Assembly (NCBI RefSeq): GCF_004114375.1
Contig: NZ_CP034692.1
Span: 1,302,001 to 1,366,000, forward strand
Source of the DNA: Halorubrum sp. BOL3-1
Lineage (GTDB): Archaea > Halobacteriota > Halobacteria > Halobacteriales > Haloferacaceae
Length of the DNA stretch: 64,000 bases
Direction of reading: 5' to 3'
Under the pieces are notes generated by a model. That model was not told the DNA's origin, ran no database searches, and saw only the letters and a list, made by a program, of their open reading frames with translations. Below, in pieces: positions 22,869-32,375 of the stretch (positions within the stretch are counted from its first letter, which is position 1; each line of letters begins with the position of its first letter). Made by a program: the position numbers and the translations under genes.

Positions 22869-25800
22869 TCAGTCGTCGCCCGAGACCTGTTCGGCCGCAT
22901 CGGCGCCGACGGCAGGCACCGCGGCGGCGGGCGCCGGCAGCTCGTCGCGAACGTCGTCGCCGATCCCCTCGGCGATGACGTCGGCGTACGCGTCGGGGAA
23001 CACGCGGACGAAGTCGTCGAGCGCCGCCTCCCAGTCGTCGAGCAGGTCTGTCGCGCGCTCGCTGTCGGCGTACGCGCGGTGGTTCTCGACGAGCCGGCGC
23101 AGCATCCGCTCGTCGGAGTCGCCGAGCGTCTCGGACACCGAGACCATCCCGCGGTTCACCCGGTCGTCGAACCGGTCGTCCGGGTCGTACACGTACGCGA
23201 TACCGCCGGACATCCCCGCCGCGAAGTTCCGACCCGTGTCACCGAGGACGGCGACGACGCCGCCGGTCATGTACTCGCAGCCGTGGTCGCCGACGCCCTC
23301 GACGACGGCTTTCACGCCGGAGTTACGGACGCCGAACCGCTCGCCTGCGACGCCGTTGACGTACAGCTCGCCCGAGGTGGCGCCGTACAGCGCGACGTTG
23401 CCGACGACGATGTTCTCAGTCGGGTCGTACGCCGCCTCCGCGGGCGTCTCGACCACGAGGCGGCCGCCCGACAGGCCCTTGCCGACGTAGTCGTTGGCGG
23501 CGCCCGACAGTTCCATCGTGACTCCCGACGCGAGGAACGCGCCGAAGCTCTGCCCCGCCTCGCCGTCGAACCGACAGGTGATCGTGTCGTCCGGAAGCCC
23601 CTCGCCGCCGTGTTCGGAGACGACGCGGTTCGACAGCGTCGCGCCGACCGCGCGGTCGACGTTGCGGATGTCGCGGGTGAGCGCGACCGGCGCGCCGTCC
23701 TCGATGGCGGGGGCGGCCTCGTCGATGAGGTCCCAGTCCAGCAGGTCGTCGATCCCGGGATGGGCCTGCTCGCGCACCTTCGTTCGGGACTCGCCGGCCG
23801 GCTCGGCTATCACCGCCGACAGGTCGAGGTGCTTCGCCTTCTCGTGGTCGGTCTCGCGCTGTGTGAGCAGTTCCGGGCGGCCGACGAACTCCTCCACCTC
23901 CGTGTACCCCTGCTCGGCCATGATCTCTCGCAGCTCCTGGGCGATGAACGTCATGTAGTTGACGACGTGGTCCGGCTGGCCGGGGAACCGCTGACGGAGG
24001 TCCTCGCGCTGGGTGGCGACGCCGACCGGACAGGTGTTCTCGTGGCACTGCCGGGCCATCACGCAGCCCGAGGTGACGAGCGACGCGGTGCCGAAGACGT
24101 ACTCCTCGGCCCCGAGCGCGGCCGCGACCGCGACATCGCGCCCGGTCCGCAGTCCGCCGTCGGCCGACACGCGGATCCGGTCGCGCAGGCCGGTGGCACG
24201 GAGCATCTGGTTCGCCTCGGCGAGACCAAGCTCCCACGGGAGCCCCGCGTTCTTGATCGACGTCTTCGGCGACGCGCCCGTGCCCCCGGAGTGGCCGGAG
24301 ACGTGAACGACGTCCGCGTTCGCTTTCGCGACACCGGCGGCGATGGTGCCGATACCGGCCTCCGAGACGAGTTTCACGTTGACGTCGGCGTCCGGGTTCG
24401 CCGCCTTCAGGTCGAAGATGAGCTGTTTGAGGTCCTCGATCGAGTAGATGTCGTGTTGGGGCGGCGGCGAGATGAGTCCGACACCCGGCGTGGAACACCG
24501 GACGTGCGCGATCATCTCGTTGACCTTCTCGCCCGGGAGGTGACCGCCCTCACCGGGCTTCGACCCCTGTGCCATCTTGATCTGAATGTCCTCGGCGTTC
24601 GCGAGGTAGTCGGCGGTGACGCCGAAGCGGCCGGAGGCGACCTGCTTGATCGTACACTCTTTTTCGGTGTCGAACCGCTCCGGCGGCTCACCCCCCTCGC
24701 CAGTCCCCGATTTCCCGCCGATACGGTTCATGGCGATCGCGTTGTTCTCGTGTGCCTCCGGCGACAGCGAGCCGAGGCTCATCGACGCCGTCGCGAACCG
24801 CTCGACGATCGACTCGATCGGCTCGACGCGGTCGACCGGCACCGGGTCGCGGTCGGAGTCGAACTCCAAGAGCCCGCGCAGCGTCTGGAGCTCCTCGGTC
24901 TGGTCGTTCACCAGCTCCGCGAACTCCCGGTACTGCTCGTAGTCGCCGCCGCGCACCGCCTGCTGGAGCGTGCCGACCGTCTGCGGGTTCCAGCCGTGTT
25001 TTACCCCCGAGGAGCGGTGCTCGTACTCGCCGGTCGTCTCCAGCTCGGGGTCGGCGCCGAACGCCATCGCGTGGCGGGTCCGGAGGTCGTCTTCGATCTG
25101 CTCGATTCCGATCCCCTCGGTCCGGATCTCCGTCCCTTCGAAGTACTCGGCAACGAAGTCGGAATCGAGTCCGACCGCCTCGAATATCTGGGCGCCCTGG
25201 TACGACTCCATCGTCGAGATGCCCATCTTCGCCATCGTCTTCAGGAGACCGTCCTCCAGCGCGTGGCGATACGCCGCGAGCGCCTCGTCCTCGTCGGCCC
25301 CGTCGGGGCCGGCGACCACGTCGGCGATGGAGGCGTACGCGAGGTACGGGTCGACCGCGTCGGCGCCGTAACCGACGAGCGTCGCGAGGTGGTGGACCTC
25401 GTGCGGCTCGCCGGACTCGACGACGACGCCGGCGCGGTTCCGTAACCCCTCGCGGACGAGGTGGTGATGGACCGCGCCGGTCGCGAGCAGGCTCGGCACC
25501 GCGAGCCGCTCGGGACCCACGGCGCGGTCGGAGAGGACCACGACGTCGGCGCCGTCCTCGACCGCGGCCGCGGCGTCCCTACGGACCCGACTCACGGCGT
25601 CGACGAGCGACCTGTTTCGGTCGTACGTGGTGTCGACGGTGACGGCGTCGAACGCCTCGACGCCCTCGCCGAGGGACTTCAGCGCGGCCGTCTCGCCGTC
25701 GGTGAGGACGGGCGAGTCGGAGACGATCTGACGGGCGTGCTCGGGCGTCTCGGCGAGCAGGTTGCGCTGGTTGCCGATCCGCGATTCGAGCGAGGTGACG

Positions 25801-27551
25801 AGCTCCTCGCGGATGTAGTCGATCGGCGGGTTCGACACCTGCGCGAACAGCTGTTTGAAGTAGGTGAAAAGCGGCCGGTCGACGTCGGTCAGCACGGACA
25901 GCGGGGTGTCGTCGCCCATCGATCCGACCGGATCCTTCCCGGACTCCGCCATCGGCTCGACCATGTTGTCCAGCGAGTCGGTCGTGTACCCGAACGCGGC
26001 TTGGTGCGCCCGCGTCGGTGGCGACGCGTCGGCGTCGTCCCCGTCGGCGTCGCTCGCCGCGACGGTCGTGTCCCCGTCGAGCCCGGCGGCGAGCCCGTCC
26101 GCCGGCGCGTCGGTCGCCTCAACGACGGACGGCAGGTCGAGCTGTTCGTCTTCCACCCACTCGCCGTACTTCTCGTCGGTGAGCGCTTCGAACACCTCGT
26201 CGTCCGGGACGATCCGGCTCGACTCCGGGTCGGCGACGAATATCTCGCCGGGCTGGAGCCGTCCGCGGCGGCGCACGTCGGCGGGCTCCGTCGGGAGGGC
26301 CCCGACCTCGCTGCCGACGACGAGCCGGTTCTCGGTCGTCACCTCGTAGCGACACGGGCGAAGCCCGTTGCGGTCGAGGACGCCGGCCACGCGGTCGCCG
26401 TCGAAGCCCAAGACGAGGGCCGGACCGTCCCACGGCTCGACGAGGGAGGCGTGGTAGTCGTAGAAGTCGGCGCGGTCGTCGTCCATCAGGTCGTCACCGC
26501 GGAACGCCTCCGGGATCAGCATCCGGAGCGCGTGCGGGAGGTCGCGGTCGGTCTGGAGGAGGAGTTCGAGCGCGTTGTCGACGCTGGCGGTGTCCGACTG
26601 GTTGGGGTCATCGATCACCGGTTTGATCGTGTCGAGTTCGGCCCCGAACGCCGGGTGTTCGAGGTCGTTCTCGCGGGCCCGCATCCAGTTGACGTTCCCG
26701 CGGATCGTGTTGAACTCGCCGTTGTGGACGATGTTTCGGTACGGGTGCGCGAGGTGCCACGCGCCCAGCGTGTTCGTCGAGAAGCGCGCGTGGACCAAGG
26801 CGACGTGGCTCGCGAACCGCTCGTCGGTCAGGTCCGGATAGTAGTCCGCGAGCTGTGACCCCTTCAGGAGTCCCTTATAAACGACGCGCTGGCGGTCGAG
26901 CGAGCAGACGTAGAATCGGCCGGCACCGTCGACGTCGGACACCGCGTTCTCGATCTCGCGGCGGGCCGCGTACAGCGCGCGGTCGAATCCGAGCAGGCCG
27001 GGGTCGGCGTCGTCCGAGCGGGTCTCCTCGCTCGTGAACCGCTGGGCCAACCCGGCCCCCTCCACCGGGGCGACGAACACCTGCGACACCTCCGGCTCCG
27101 ATTCGAGGGCCGTCGCGCCGAGGTCGGCGTTGTCGGTCGGGACCGACCGCCACGCGAACACCTCCAGCCCGTAGACGGCACACACCTCCGCGATGACGTC
27201 GTGGATCTCCGCCTGGACGCCCGGTTCCGGCGGCATGAACACGGAGCCGACGGCGTACTCCTCCGGAAGGTCGGCGTCGACGACCTCGCGGAAGAACTCG
27301 TCGGGGCGAGCTACCATGATCCCCGCGCCGTCTCCGGTGTTCTCCTCCGCGCCGGTCGTCCCTCGGTGTTCGAGGTTCTCGAGCAGCGTGATCGCGTCCG
27401 TGACCGTTTCGTGCGTCGGGGCAGCGTCGAGGTCGACGACGCCGCCGATACCGCAGTTCGACCGGTCGTCAGTCGGCGCCGCGAGTCCCCTTTCTCGGCC
27501 CGAGGTGTCCGAGTCCCGTACGCCTCGGGTGGTACTACGTGACTTGGTCAT
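22869..27551 (-). CDS. gltB: Glutamate synthase, large (alpha) chain
   Basis: A 1560-aa protein. The start MTKSRSTTRGVRDSDTSGRE at 27551 gives a 32-residue pro-region before Cys33 of SNCGIGGVVDLD, the N-terminal nucleophile of the class II amidotransferase domain after processing. Downstream are a central domain, then the FMN-binding synthase domain (SEAGIGTIAAGVAKANADVV, VHVSGHSGGTGASP), the 3Fe-4S cysteines 1163, 1169 and 1174 (CVMARQCHENTCPVGVATQ), and the C-terminal beta-helix GXGXG domain (NDYVGKGLSGGRLVVETPAE). It makes glutamate from glutamine and 2-oxoglutarate. Only the large chain is present, as in ferredoxin-dependent enzymes; no gltD is nearby. An acidic insertion around residues 480-510 is haloarchaeal. 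Confidence 0.97.
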   Translation of the reverse strand: MTKSRSTTRGVRDSDTSGRERGLAAPTDDRSNCGIGGVVDLDAAPTHETVTDAITLLENLEHRGTTGAEENTGDGAGIMVARPDEFFREVVDADLPEEYAVGSVFMPPEPGVQAEIHDVIAEVCAVYGLEVFAWRSVPTDNADLGATALESEPEVSQVFVAPVEGAGLAQRFTSEETRSDDADPGLLGFDRALYAARREIENAVSDVDGAGRFYVCSLDRQRVVYKGLLKGSQLADYYPDLTDERFASHVALVHARFSTNTLGAWHLAHPYRNIVHNGEFNTIRGNVNWMRARENDLEHPAFGAELDTIKPVIDDPNQSDTASVDNALELLLQTDRDLPHALRMLIPEAFRGDDLMDDDRADFYDYHASLVEPWDGPALVLGFDGDRVAGVLDRNGLRPCRYEVTTENRLVVGSEVGALPTEPADVRRRGRLQPGEIFVADPESSRIVPDDEVFEALTDEKYGEWVEDEQLDLPSVVEATDAPADGLAAGLDGDTTVAASDADGDDADASPPTRAHQAAFGYTTDSLDNMVEPMAESGKDPVGSMGDDTPLSVLTDVDRPLFTYFKQLFAQVSNPPIDYIREELVTSLESRIGNQRNLLAETPEHARQIVSDSPVLTDGETAALKSLGEGVEAFDAVTVDTTYDRNRSLVDAVSRVRRDAAAAVEDGADVVVLSDRAVGPERLAVPSLLATGAVHHHLVREGLRNRAGVVVESGEPHEVHHLATLVGYGADAVDPYLAYASIADVVAGPDGADEDEALAAYRHALEDGLLKTMAKMGISTMESYQGAQIFEAVGLDSDFVAEYFEGTEIRTEGIGIEQIEDDLRTRHAMAFGADPELETTGEYEHRSSGVKHGWNPQTVGTLQQAVRGGDYEQYREFAELVNDQTEELQTLRGLLEFDSDRDPVPVDRVEPIESIVERFATASMSLGSLSPEAHENNAIAMNRIGGKSGTGEGGEPPERFDTEKECTIKQVASGRFGVTADYLANAEDIQIKMAQGSKPGEGGHLPGEKVNEMIAHVRCSTPGVGLISPPPQHDIYSIEDLKQLIFDLKAANPDADVNVKLVSEAGIGTIAAGVAKANADVVHVSGHSGGTGASPKTSIKNAGLPWELGLAEANQMLRATGLRDRIRVSADGGLRTGRDVAVAAALGAEEYVFGTASLVTSGCVMARQCHENTCPVGVATQREDLRQRFPGQPDHVVNYMTFIAQELREIMAEQGYTEVEEFVGRPELLTQRETDHEKAKHLDLSAVIAEPAGESRTKVREQAHPGIDDLLDWDLIDEAAPAIEDGAPVALTRDIRNVDRAVGATLSNRVVSEHGGEGLPDDTITCRFDGEAGQSFGAFLASGVTMELSGAANDYVGKGLSGGRLVVETPAEAAYDPTENIVVGNVALYGATSGELYVNGVAGERFGVRNSGVKAVVEGVGDHGCEYMTGGVVAVLGDTGRNFAAGMSGGIAYVYDPDDRFDDRVNRGMVSVSETLGDSDERMLRRLVENHRAYADSERATDLLDDWEAALDDFVRVFPDAYADVIAEGIGDDVRDELPAPAAAVPAVGADAAEQVSGDD

Positions 27552-27623
27552 ACGATTCCTCACGAGTGAATAGGTAAAGGGATAACCCTGATACGGGTAG
27601 GATCCATCGTACACACATTAGGG

Positions 27624-27634
27624 AATATAAGGTA
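27624..27634 (-). promoter_or_regulatory. gltB: Candidate TATA box of gltB
   Basis: On the minus strand CCTTATATTCC lies about 75-85 nt before the gltB ATG at 27551, leaving a leader of roughly 45-50 nt. The surrounding 27560-27720 stretch is unusually AT-rich for this window, as expected for a regulated promoter region. No palindrome is obvious. Confidence 0.3.
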
Positions 27635-27780
27635 ATTATTCATCACGGGTGGTGAACAAATCACATACCTCATGTTTGATCAGTGTATCTGCTTTTTCAA
27701 GTTTTGTCCCGGTAGAGATATCACAGCTACACCGGAGACGTTTCGCAGATCCCGAAACGAGTGAGGAAACGTCCAGTCTG

Positions 27781-27951
27781 TTATTTCCCTTCGAGGGGAA
27801 CGAACGTGCCGTTAATGTCCCACTCGTGGATACAGTAGACGTTCCCGGGCTCGGCGGCGATCCGCCACCCTTCGGCCTCGTCGTCCCACCGCTCCTCGCG
27901 CCCGCACAACTCGCACGCGCGTTCCTTCGGCGGTGTGATGGTCACGCTCAT
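27781..27951 (-). CDS. HEWD family mini-protein
   Basis: A 56-aa protein starting MSVTITPPKERACELCGREE. It has a CxxC pair (Cys13/Cys16), a single further cysteine in VYCIHEWDINGTFVPLEG, and the conserved HEWDINGTF block that names a small haloarchaeal family. The family has no known function; a single zinc site formed by three cysteines and the histidine is possible. It is found as a stand-alone gene. The start at 27951 is preferred over in-frame upstream codons because the family begins MS-V-x-I-x-P. Confidence 0.75.
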   Translation of the reverse strand: MSVTITPPKERACELCGREERWDDEAEGWRIAAEPGNVYCIHEWDINGTFVPLEGK

Positions 27952-28111
27952 ACCTGGTCGAACGGCGGGACCGAGCAAAAGGATACCGACAGTCGCGGGG
28001 CGAACCGAGCGCGGTGATCTCCGGCGACGATATCTCGGCGACTTGAACCGTTCGACGGCTCAGACAGTCCGACGGCTCGAACGCTCGGCGGCTCGGGCGC
28101 TCGATACCCTT

Positions 28112-31100
28112 TCACGGTTCACGCACGCGACGACGAGCGAGCAGCGACGCGCACGCCACCGCCGCGAGCGAACCGACGGGACCGAACCCGGGAAGGTCGT
28201 ACGCGGTCGACCGGATCGGCGCGTCGTCGTACCCGAGGTCGCTCGCGTCGGTCCCGTCGGAGGACGAATCGCTCGCTTCGGAGGGACCGACCGACTCGGC
28301 GGGTCCGGTCGCCCCCTCGGAGTCGGCGTCGGACGCCCCGTCGCCGCTCGACCGCTCGGTCGCCGGCCGGGACCCCTGCGTTGAGGGACCGTCCGTACCC
28401 TCATCCGTCCGGTCGGTACCGAAAGTCTCCAGCGCTCCCGCGGACGGCAGGATCTCCGACGTACCGGGCGCGACCGTGATTCCGACCCCCAGAGGAGCCG
28501 TCGCGGGGTCACCGTCCGGGCCTCGTGACCCGTTGGGTGCCCCCTGACTCTCCCCACTCGAACCGGTGCTGGTGCCGGCGGGACCACCGGAATCGGCGGA
28601 CCCGCCGGTACCGGTGGAACCGCCGGTTGTATTCGAACTATCGACGTCGCCCGATCCACCGGAACCGCCGGAGCTACTCGGCGTCCCCGACCCGCTCGGC
28701 GCACCCGACTCACCGGTCGCTCCGGTTCTGGACGGTCCCCCCGAGTCGTTCGGTCCGGCTCCCGTCGACGATCTCGCGGCCGACTCGTCGCCGGTCTCGT
28801 TCGTCGGGCGTTCGTCGACGGGGTCGGCAGCCGCGTACGTCACCCGCGCCGTCACTCGGCGGTCGCCGTCGCCGGCCCGACGCAGTCGGTCGTCGTCGAC
28901 CCTGAATCCGGCTTCGAACGTGTCGCCGTCGGCGGGCGGGGTCTCGGTGCCGAACGCGGTCTCGCCGTCGGCAACGAGGAACAGGCCCTCGCGGTCGAGA
29001 TGGACCGTCGATTCGTTCGGAATCGACCCGAGCGCATCTCCATCGCCGGAGGCGTTGGCGTCGTCTGTGCCTGTCCGCGTCACCCCGAACGAGAGACCGT
29101 CGAGGCGGTCGAGGTCCGTGCCGCGCTCCAGCGACGCGTTCGCGGCCGCCGGGAGACCGGTCAATCCGGTCGCGTTCACGGCGTAGACCACCGTGTCGTT
29201 CGCGGTGGCGGTCGTCGCCGCCCCAAGCGTCCCGTCGGCTATCGCGTCTCGGATCGCGGTCGCATTCCCGAAGTCGCCCGGAACAACCTCTCGCGTGGTG
29301 TACGCAGTAAGATCCGTCGTCGATCGCTGATCGACCGTGACCGTGACGCTGTCGTTGGCGACCGCGGTACCGTGTTCCGACCGCAGCGTAACGTCGTACG
29401 TTCCGGGCGATATCGGATCCATGCTCCCGGTGACCGAATCGACGCTGACGCCGGAACCGGTCGTGACGAAATCCGACGGAGAATCCGGCGACGCGTACGT
29501 GTTGATCGTGATGGGCGTCGGACCCGTCTCTGTAGTTGTGAGTTTGAGTGTTGTAGTAGTGTTATTTGAAGAAGAGAATGAAGCAGTGGAGTGATTGTAT
29601 GTTGAATTAAGCGTTAGATTGAGATAACTACCGTCAAACAACATTTGGCCGTTATTAGCAAATACATCTGTCTTTTTTGTCTCAATAACATCCACATTCT
29701 TGCTAACAGTCATATTTGTGTTTGGGTCATGGACTGTTATGTTATAGTTTCCAGATTGAGAAACAGGGACATATCTGCTAATATTAGACTCCTCATCAAA
29801 CAGGATCTCATCACGATATATTACAGAATTTGATTTTGTCACGTTAAGAATTACACCTCTGCTCATTCCTTTCTGTTCAGTATGTACCGCTATCTGAGAA
29901 TTTTCTGCGGAATCTGTCACCTCAATATTAATTGAGGATTCAACTAGTTTGATCGTAGTATTTTGATCTTTAGAGTCAGAAACTAATGAATAATGGCCAG
30001 ATTCGAGCGTATCCGTACCAAATTCATGAATTCTATTTGTATCAGTTGTATTTATTTTTCTGACTGTACTTCCATTAGATCTAGAAAGAGTGTATTGTGT
30101 TCCATTTTGTGATTTAAATCCAATATTTGAACCCTGATTGATTGTATATTCTCTATTGTCGGAGACGATCGTAGCGACTCGAGTGAGTGAATTATAGCTA
30201 TTATTGAATGAATTACTACTTGAATTGGAGATAATATCTTTAACCTGTATATCATTAATTACTCGAGGTACTTTTGATTGGTTGGTGAGATAAATATATA
30301 GAAATTTACCGTTTACGTCATATTTTTGAATATTATCGTTAAGACGAATACTTGTTCTGTTATTATTTGAAAAGCCAATGTGAATATGGCCTTGAGTCTC
30401 AGATATATTTGTATTAAATTCGAATAGAAGGCTGCTATTATATTTTTTCCCAGTTTGAGTCCCATCAAAATAGAATGGGCCTCCTACAAGTTGAGCAGGT
30501 ACTGGGACGTTTATTGTTGCTGTATCCATGGCGTAAATCGTCTTTGGACCATACTTATTTTCCTGTGAATGTATTCCAATAAGAACGTCCGTTTTACCCT
30601 CAATGTCCGTATCGCCAAGAGATACGTTTTCACGAGGTAGTTCTACAGTTCCAATCTTTTGTCCAATACTACCATTATGTTCTTGCTCCCAGATTGTTAT
30701 GGAGGGATTGGATCCTAAGCTATCATTAACAGAGTAATCATAGAGAACAGATTCTGTTGTCTCGTTATACGCGTTAGTCTCAAGTTTAACAGATGCTGGA
30801 GACGATATATTGAACTCAACGGACCCCCGCCTTCCTCCTTGTTTAGCAGTATAAGAAATCGTACGATTGATTTTTGAACCATTTTGATTATACATACTAA
30901 CGTTTGTTGTGTCAATATTGTTAATATGAAGATCAAATAGCCCAGATTTTGGGATCGCGGAGTTGGCGATGATAATTGTCGAATTTGAACAATTTGGCTC
31001 CTCTATGTACACTCCAGAATTCTTCGTATTTTCATCGGAAGTAATTCGATATGAGGTCGCATTGTGATCTAATTGTGCTCCAGAATCGACAAGATCCCCG

Positions 31101-31318
31101 ACATGAATTTTGACAGGACCACTAGACTGAACAACTTCGATATTGGTAATTACTTGCTCCTCATCTGTCCCGATATCAAGATCACTTGCGTCATCTACGT
31201 CCCATAATACGCCAGATACTACAATTGTTCCTGAGTATATTAATAATACAACAGAAGTGATCACAAAACAAAAGACAATACCGACCGACACACACCGAAG
31301 CGATCGCGTCTGAGTCAT
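28112..31318 (-). CDS. Mosaic PGF-CTERM cell-surface glycoprotein
   Basis: A 1068-aa exported protein. An N-terminal hydrophobic segment (residues 10-34, FCFVITSVVLLIYSGTIVVS) serves as signal or anchor. Residues about 35-590 are rich in Asn, Ser, Thr and Ile with roughly thirty N-glycosylation sequons. Residues 600-860 have the haloarchaeal surface domain pattern LTAYTTREVVPGDFGNATAI and NDTVVYAVNATGLTGLPAAA. Residues 860-1010 are a Gly/Ser/Thr stalk. The end LPGFGPVGSLAAVACASLL plus a basic RRR is a PGF-CTERM signal, the target of archaeosortase A (encoded at 41174). The DNA for residues 1-590 is AT-rich whereas the rest is GC-rich, implying recent domain replacement. Confidence 0.85.
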   Translation of the reverse strand: MTQTRSLRCVSVGIVFCFVITSVVLLIYSGTIVVSGVLWDVDDASDLDIGTDEEQVITNIEVVQSSGPVKIHVGDLVDSGAQLDHNATSYRITSDENTKNSGVYIEEPNCSNSTIIIANSAIPKSGLFDLHINNIDTTNVSMYNQNGSKINRTISYTAKQGGRRGSVEFNISSPASVKLETNAYNETTESVLYDYSVNDSLGSNPSITIWEQEHNGSIGQKIGTVELPRENVSLGDTDIEGKTDVLIGIHSQENKYGPKTIYAMDTATINVPVPAQLVGGPFYFDGTQTGKKYNSSLLFEFNTNISETQGHIHIGFSNNNRTSIRLNDNIQKYDVNGKFLYIYLTNQSKVPRVINDIQVKDIISNSSSNSFNNSYNSLTRVATIVSDNREYTINQGSNIGFKSQNGTQYTLSRSNGSTVRKINTTDTNRIHEFGTDTLESGHYSLVSDSKDQNTTIKLVESSINIEVTDSAENSQIAVHTEQKGMSRGVILNVTKSNSVIYRDEILFDEESNISRYVPVSQSGNYNITVHDPNTNMTVSKNVDVIETKKTDVFANNGQMLFDGSYLNLTLNSTYNHSTASFSSSNNTTTTLKLTTTETGPTPITINTYASPDSPSDFVTTGSGVSVDSVTGSMDPISPGTYDVTLRSEHGTAVANDSVTVTVDQRSTTDLTAYTTREVVPGDFGNATAIRDAIADGTLGAATTATANDTVVYAVNATGLTGLPAAANASLERGTDLDRLDGLSFGVTRTGTDDANASGDGDALGSIPNESTVHLDREGLFLVADGETAFGTETPPADGDTFEAGFRVDDDRLRRAGDGDRRVTARVTYAAADPVDERPTNETGDESAARSSTGAGPNDSGGPSRTGATGESGAPSGSGTPSSSGGSGGSGDVDSSNTTGGSTGTGGSADSGGPAGTSTGSSGESQGAPNGSRGPDGDPATAPLGVGITVAPGTSEILPSAGALETFGTDRTDEGTDGPSTQGSRPATERSSGDGASDADSEGATGPAESVGPSEASDSSSDGTDASDLGYDDAPIRSTAYDLPGFGPVGSLAAVACASLLARRRVREP

Positions 31319-31599
31319 AGCGAATGGGCCGCGGATGTCAGAGCGATCACTCTCGGGGCGGCGCGGTGTCGAAGCAGTCGACCCGGCGCCCGCGAAGCGC
31401 CTCTTGTCACACCGCGGGATATCTCACTCGGTCGATCGTTTATAAATGGCTTACGGAGTTGAAAGCTTCCGATCGGAGAAATAATCGCAAGACGACGGCC
31501 TGTTCAAGTGAGAATCCACACGGGGATTAGAGTGGGTTTCCGACCCGAAACGAGCCGAAGGTACAAAGGTTGGATCGCAGAGAAAGTCGCCGGAGCCGA
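31319..31599. other. Intergenic region upstream of the surface glycoprotein gene
   Basis: No credible gene. On the minus strand ATTTATAAACGAT around 31438-31449 is a TATA-like element about 120-130 nt before the glycoprotein ATG at 31318. Composition returns to high GC between 31320 and 31430 and is mixed beyond. An open stretch on the plus strand at 31324-31530 has no codon bias or family match. Confidence 0.5.
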
Positions 31600-32262
31600 T
31601 CAGTGTTCGACCGATCCCATCATCGAGAGTAGCTGGTCAGACTGATCGATCTTCTCCGGGTGGACGCCTGTCATCACGACGACATCGTCGTCGTCTTCGA
31701 CGGTGGCGATGTAGACGAGAACGGGAATATCCTCGACGGAGCCGCTCTGACCGTTGGCGTCGTCGACGTCCGCACTGACCGTCGTCTCGAGGATCGACAC
31801 GGTGGTCTCCTCTCCGAGGATGTCCTGCGTCTCCTCGCCGGCCTCCTCGATGTCGTCCGTCTGTATTTCGGTCTCGTTACCGCCGATCCCCTGCTGGTCG
31901 ATCCGGTCGAGGAGCTGCCGGATGAGATCCGCTCCCTCGGCTCTGACGAGCGGGTTGACCGACTCTCCGGCGAACGACTCGTTCGGGGTACTCGCCACGA
32001 ACAGCGCCGATCCGATTTCCTCGTTGGTGTACTGAGTGACCCAGGTCGTCGCCGACACCTCCACGTTCACGCCCGTGGCGTTGAACCCCTCGTTAATGGA
32101 GAACTCTTGCGGTCCCTGACCCGAGTACCCGTCAGCGTACGCGCTCTCCGGGATCTGTGCCGGTTCCGCGTCGAGATCGAAGCTCTGGTCCTGACCTGCG
32201 CACCCGGCGACGGTGACCGAGGTCGATACGGCGAGCGCCGCGAGCAGTCCACGTCGCTTCAT
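31600..32262 (-). CDS. DUF6517-like lipoprotein
   Basis: A 220-aa exported protein. MKRRGLLAALAVSTSVTVAG is followed by a lipobox VAGC with Cys21 and an early RR, so it is a haloarchaeal lipoprotein. The mature part has AEPAQIPESAYADGYSGQGP, VEVSATTWVTQYTNEE, LFVASTPNESFAGESVNPLV and a C-terminal strand VVVMTGVHPEKIDQ. This arrangement resembles the DUF6517 family, which is largely restricted to haloarchaea and has no known role. The start at 32262 is preferred because it places the twin arginine at residues 3-4. TTTTTT just upstream may be part of its promoter. Confidence 0.7.
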   Translation of the reverse strand: MKRRGLLAALAVSTSVTVAGCAGQDQSFDLDAEPAQIPESAYADGYSGQGPQEFSINEGFNATGVNVEVSATTWVTQYTNEEIGSALFVASTPNESFAGESVNPLVRAEGADLIRQLLDRIDQQGIGGNETEIQTDDIEEAGEETQDILGEETTVSILETTVSADVDDANGQSGSVEDIPVLVYIATVEDDDDVVVMTGVHPEKIDQSDQLLSMMGSVEH

Positions 32263-32375
32263 ACGAGTACCTAGGTGAGTACGGTTTTTTAACACTATCG
32301 GCGCGGGTATCGGTCACGAGAACGCCGCATCCGAAGGCACAAAGTTCACGTCGGGGCGCACGCGACGTGAGGCAA

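Noticed and set aside
23079-25445. A 788-codon plus-strand frame
   Set aside because: Antisense to gltB, whose sequence is fully conserved in family terms.
28566-29186. 206-codon plus-strand frame
   Set aside because: Antisense to the Gly/Ser-rich stalk of the surface protein; the proline/serine composition merely mirrors it.
31324-31530. 68-codon plus-strand frame upstream of the surface glycoprotein
   Set aside because: No codon bias or motif; overlaps the likely promoter of the divergent gene.
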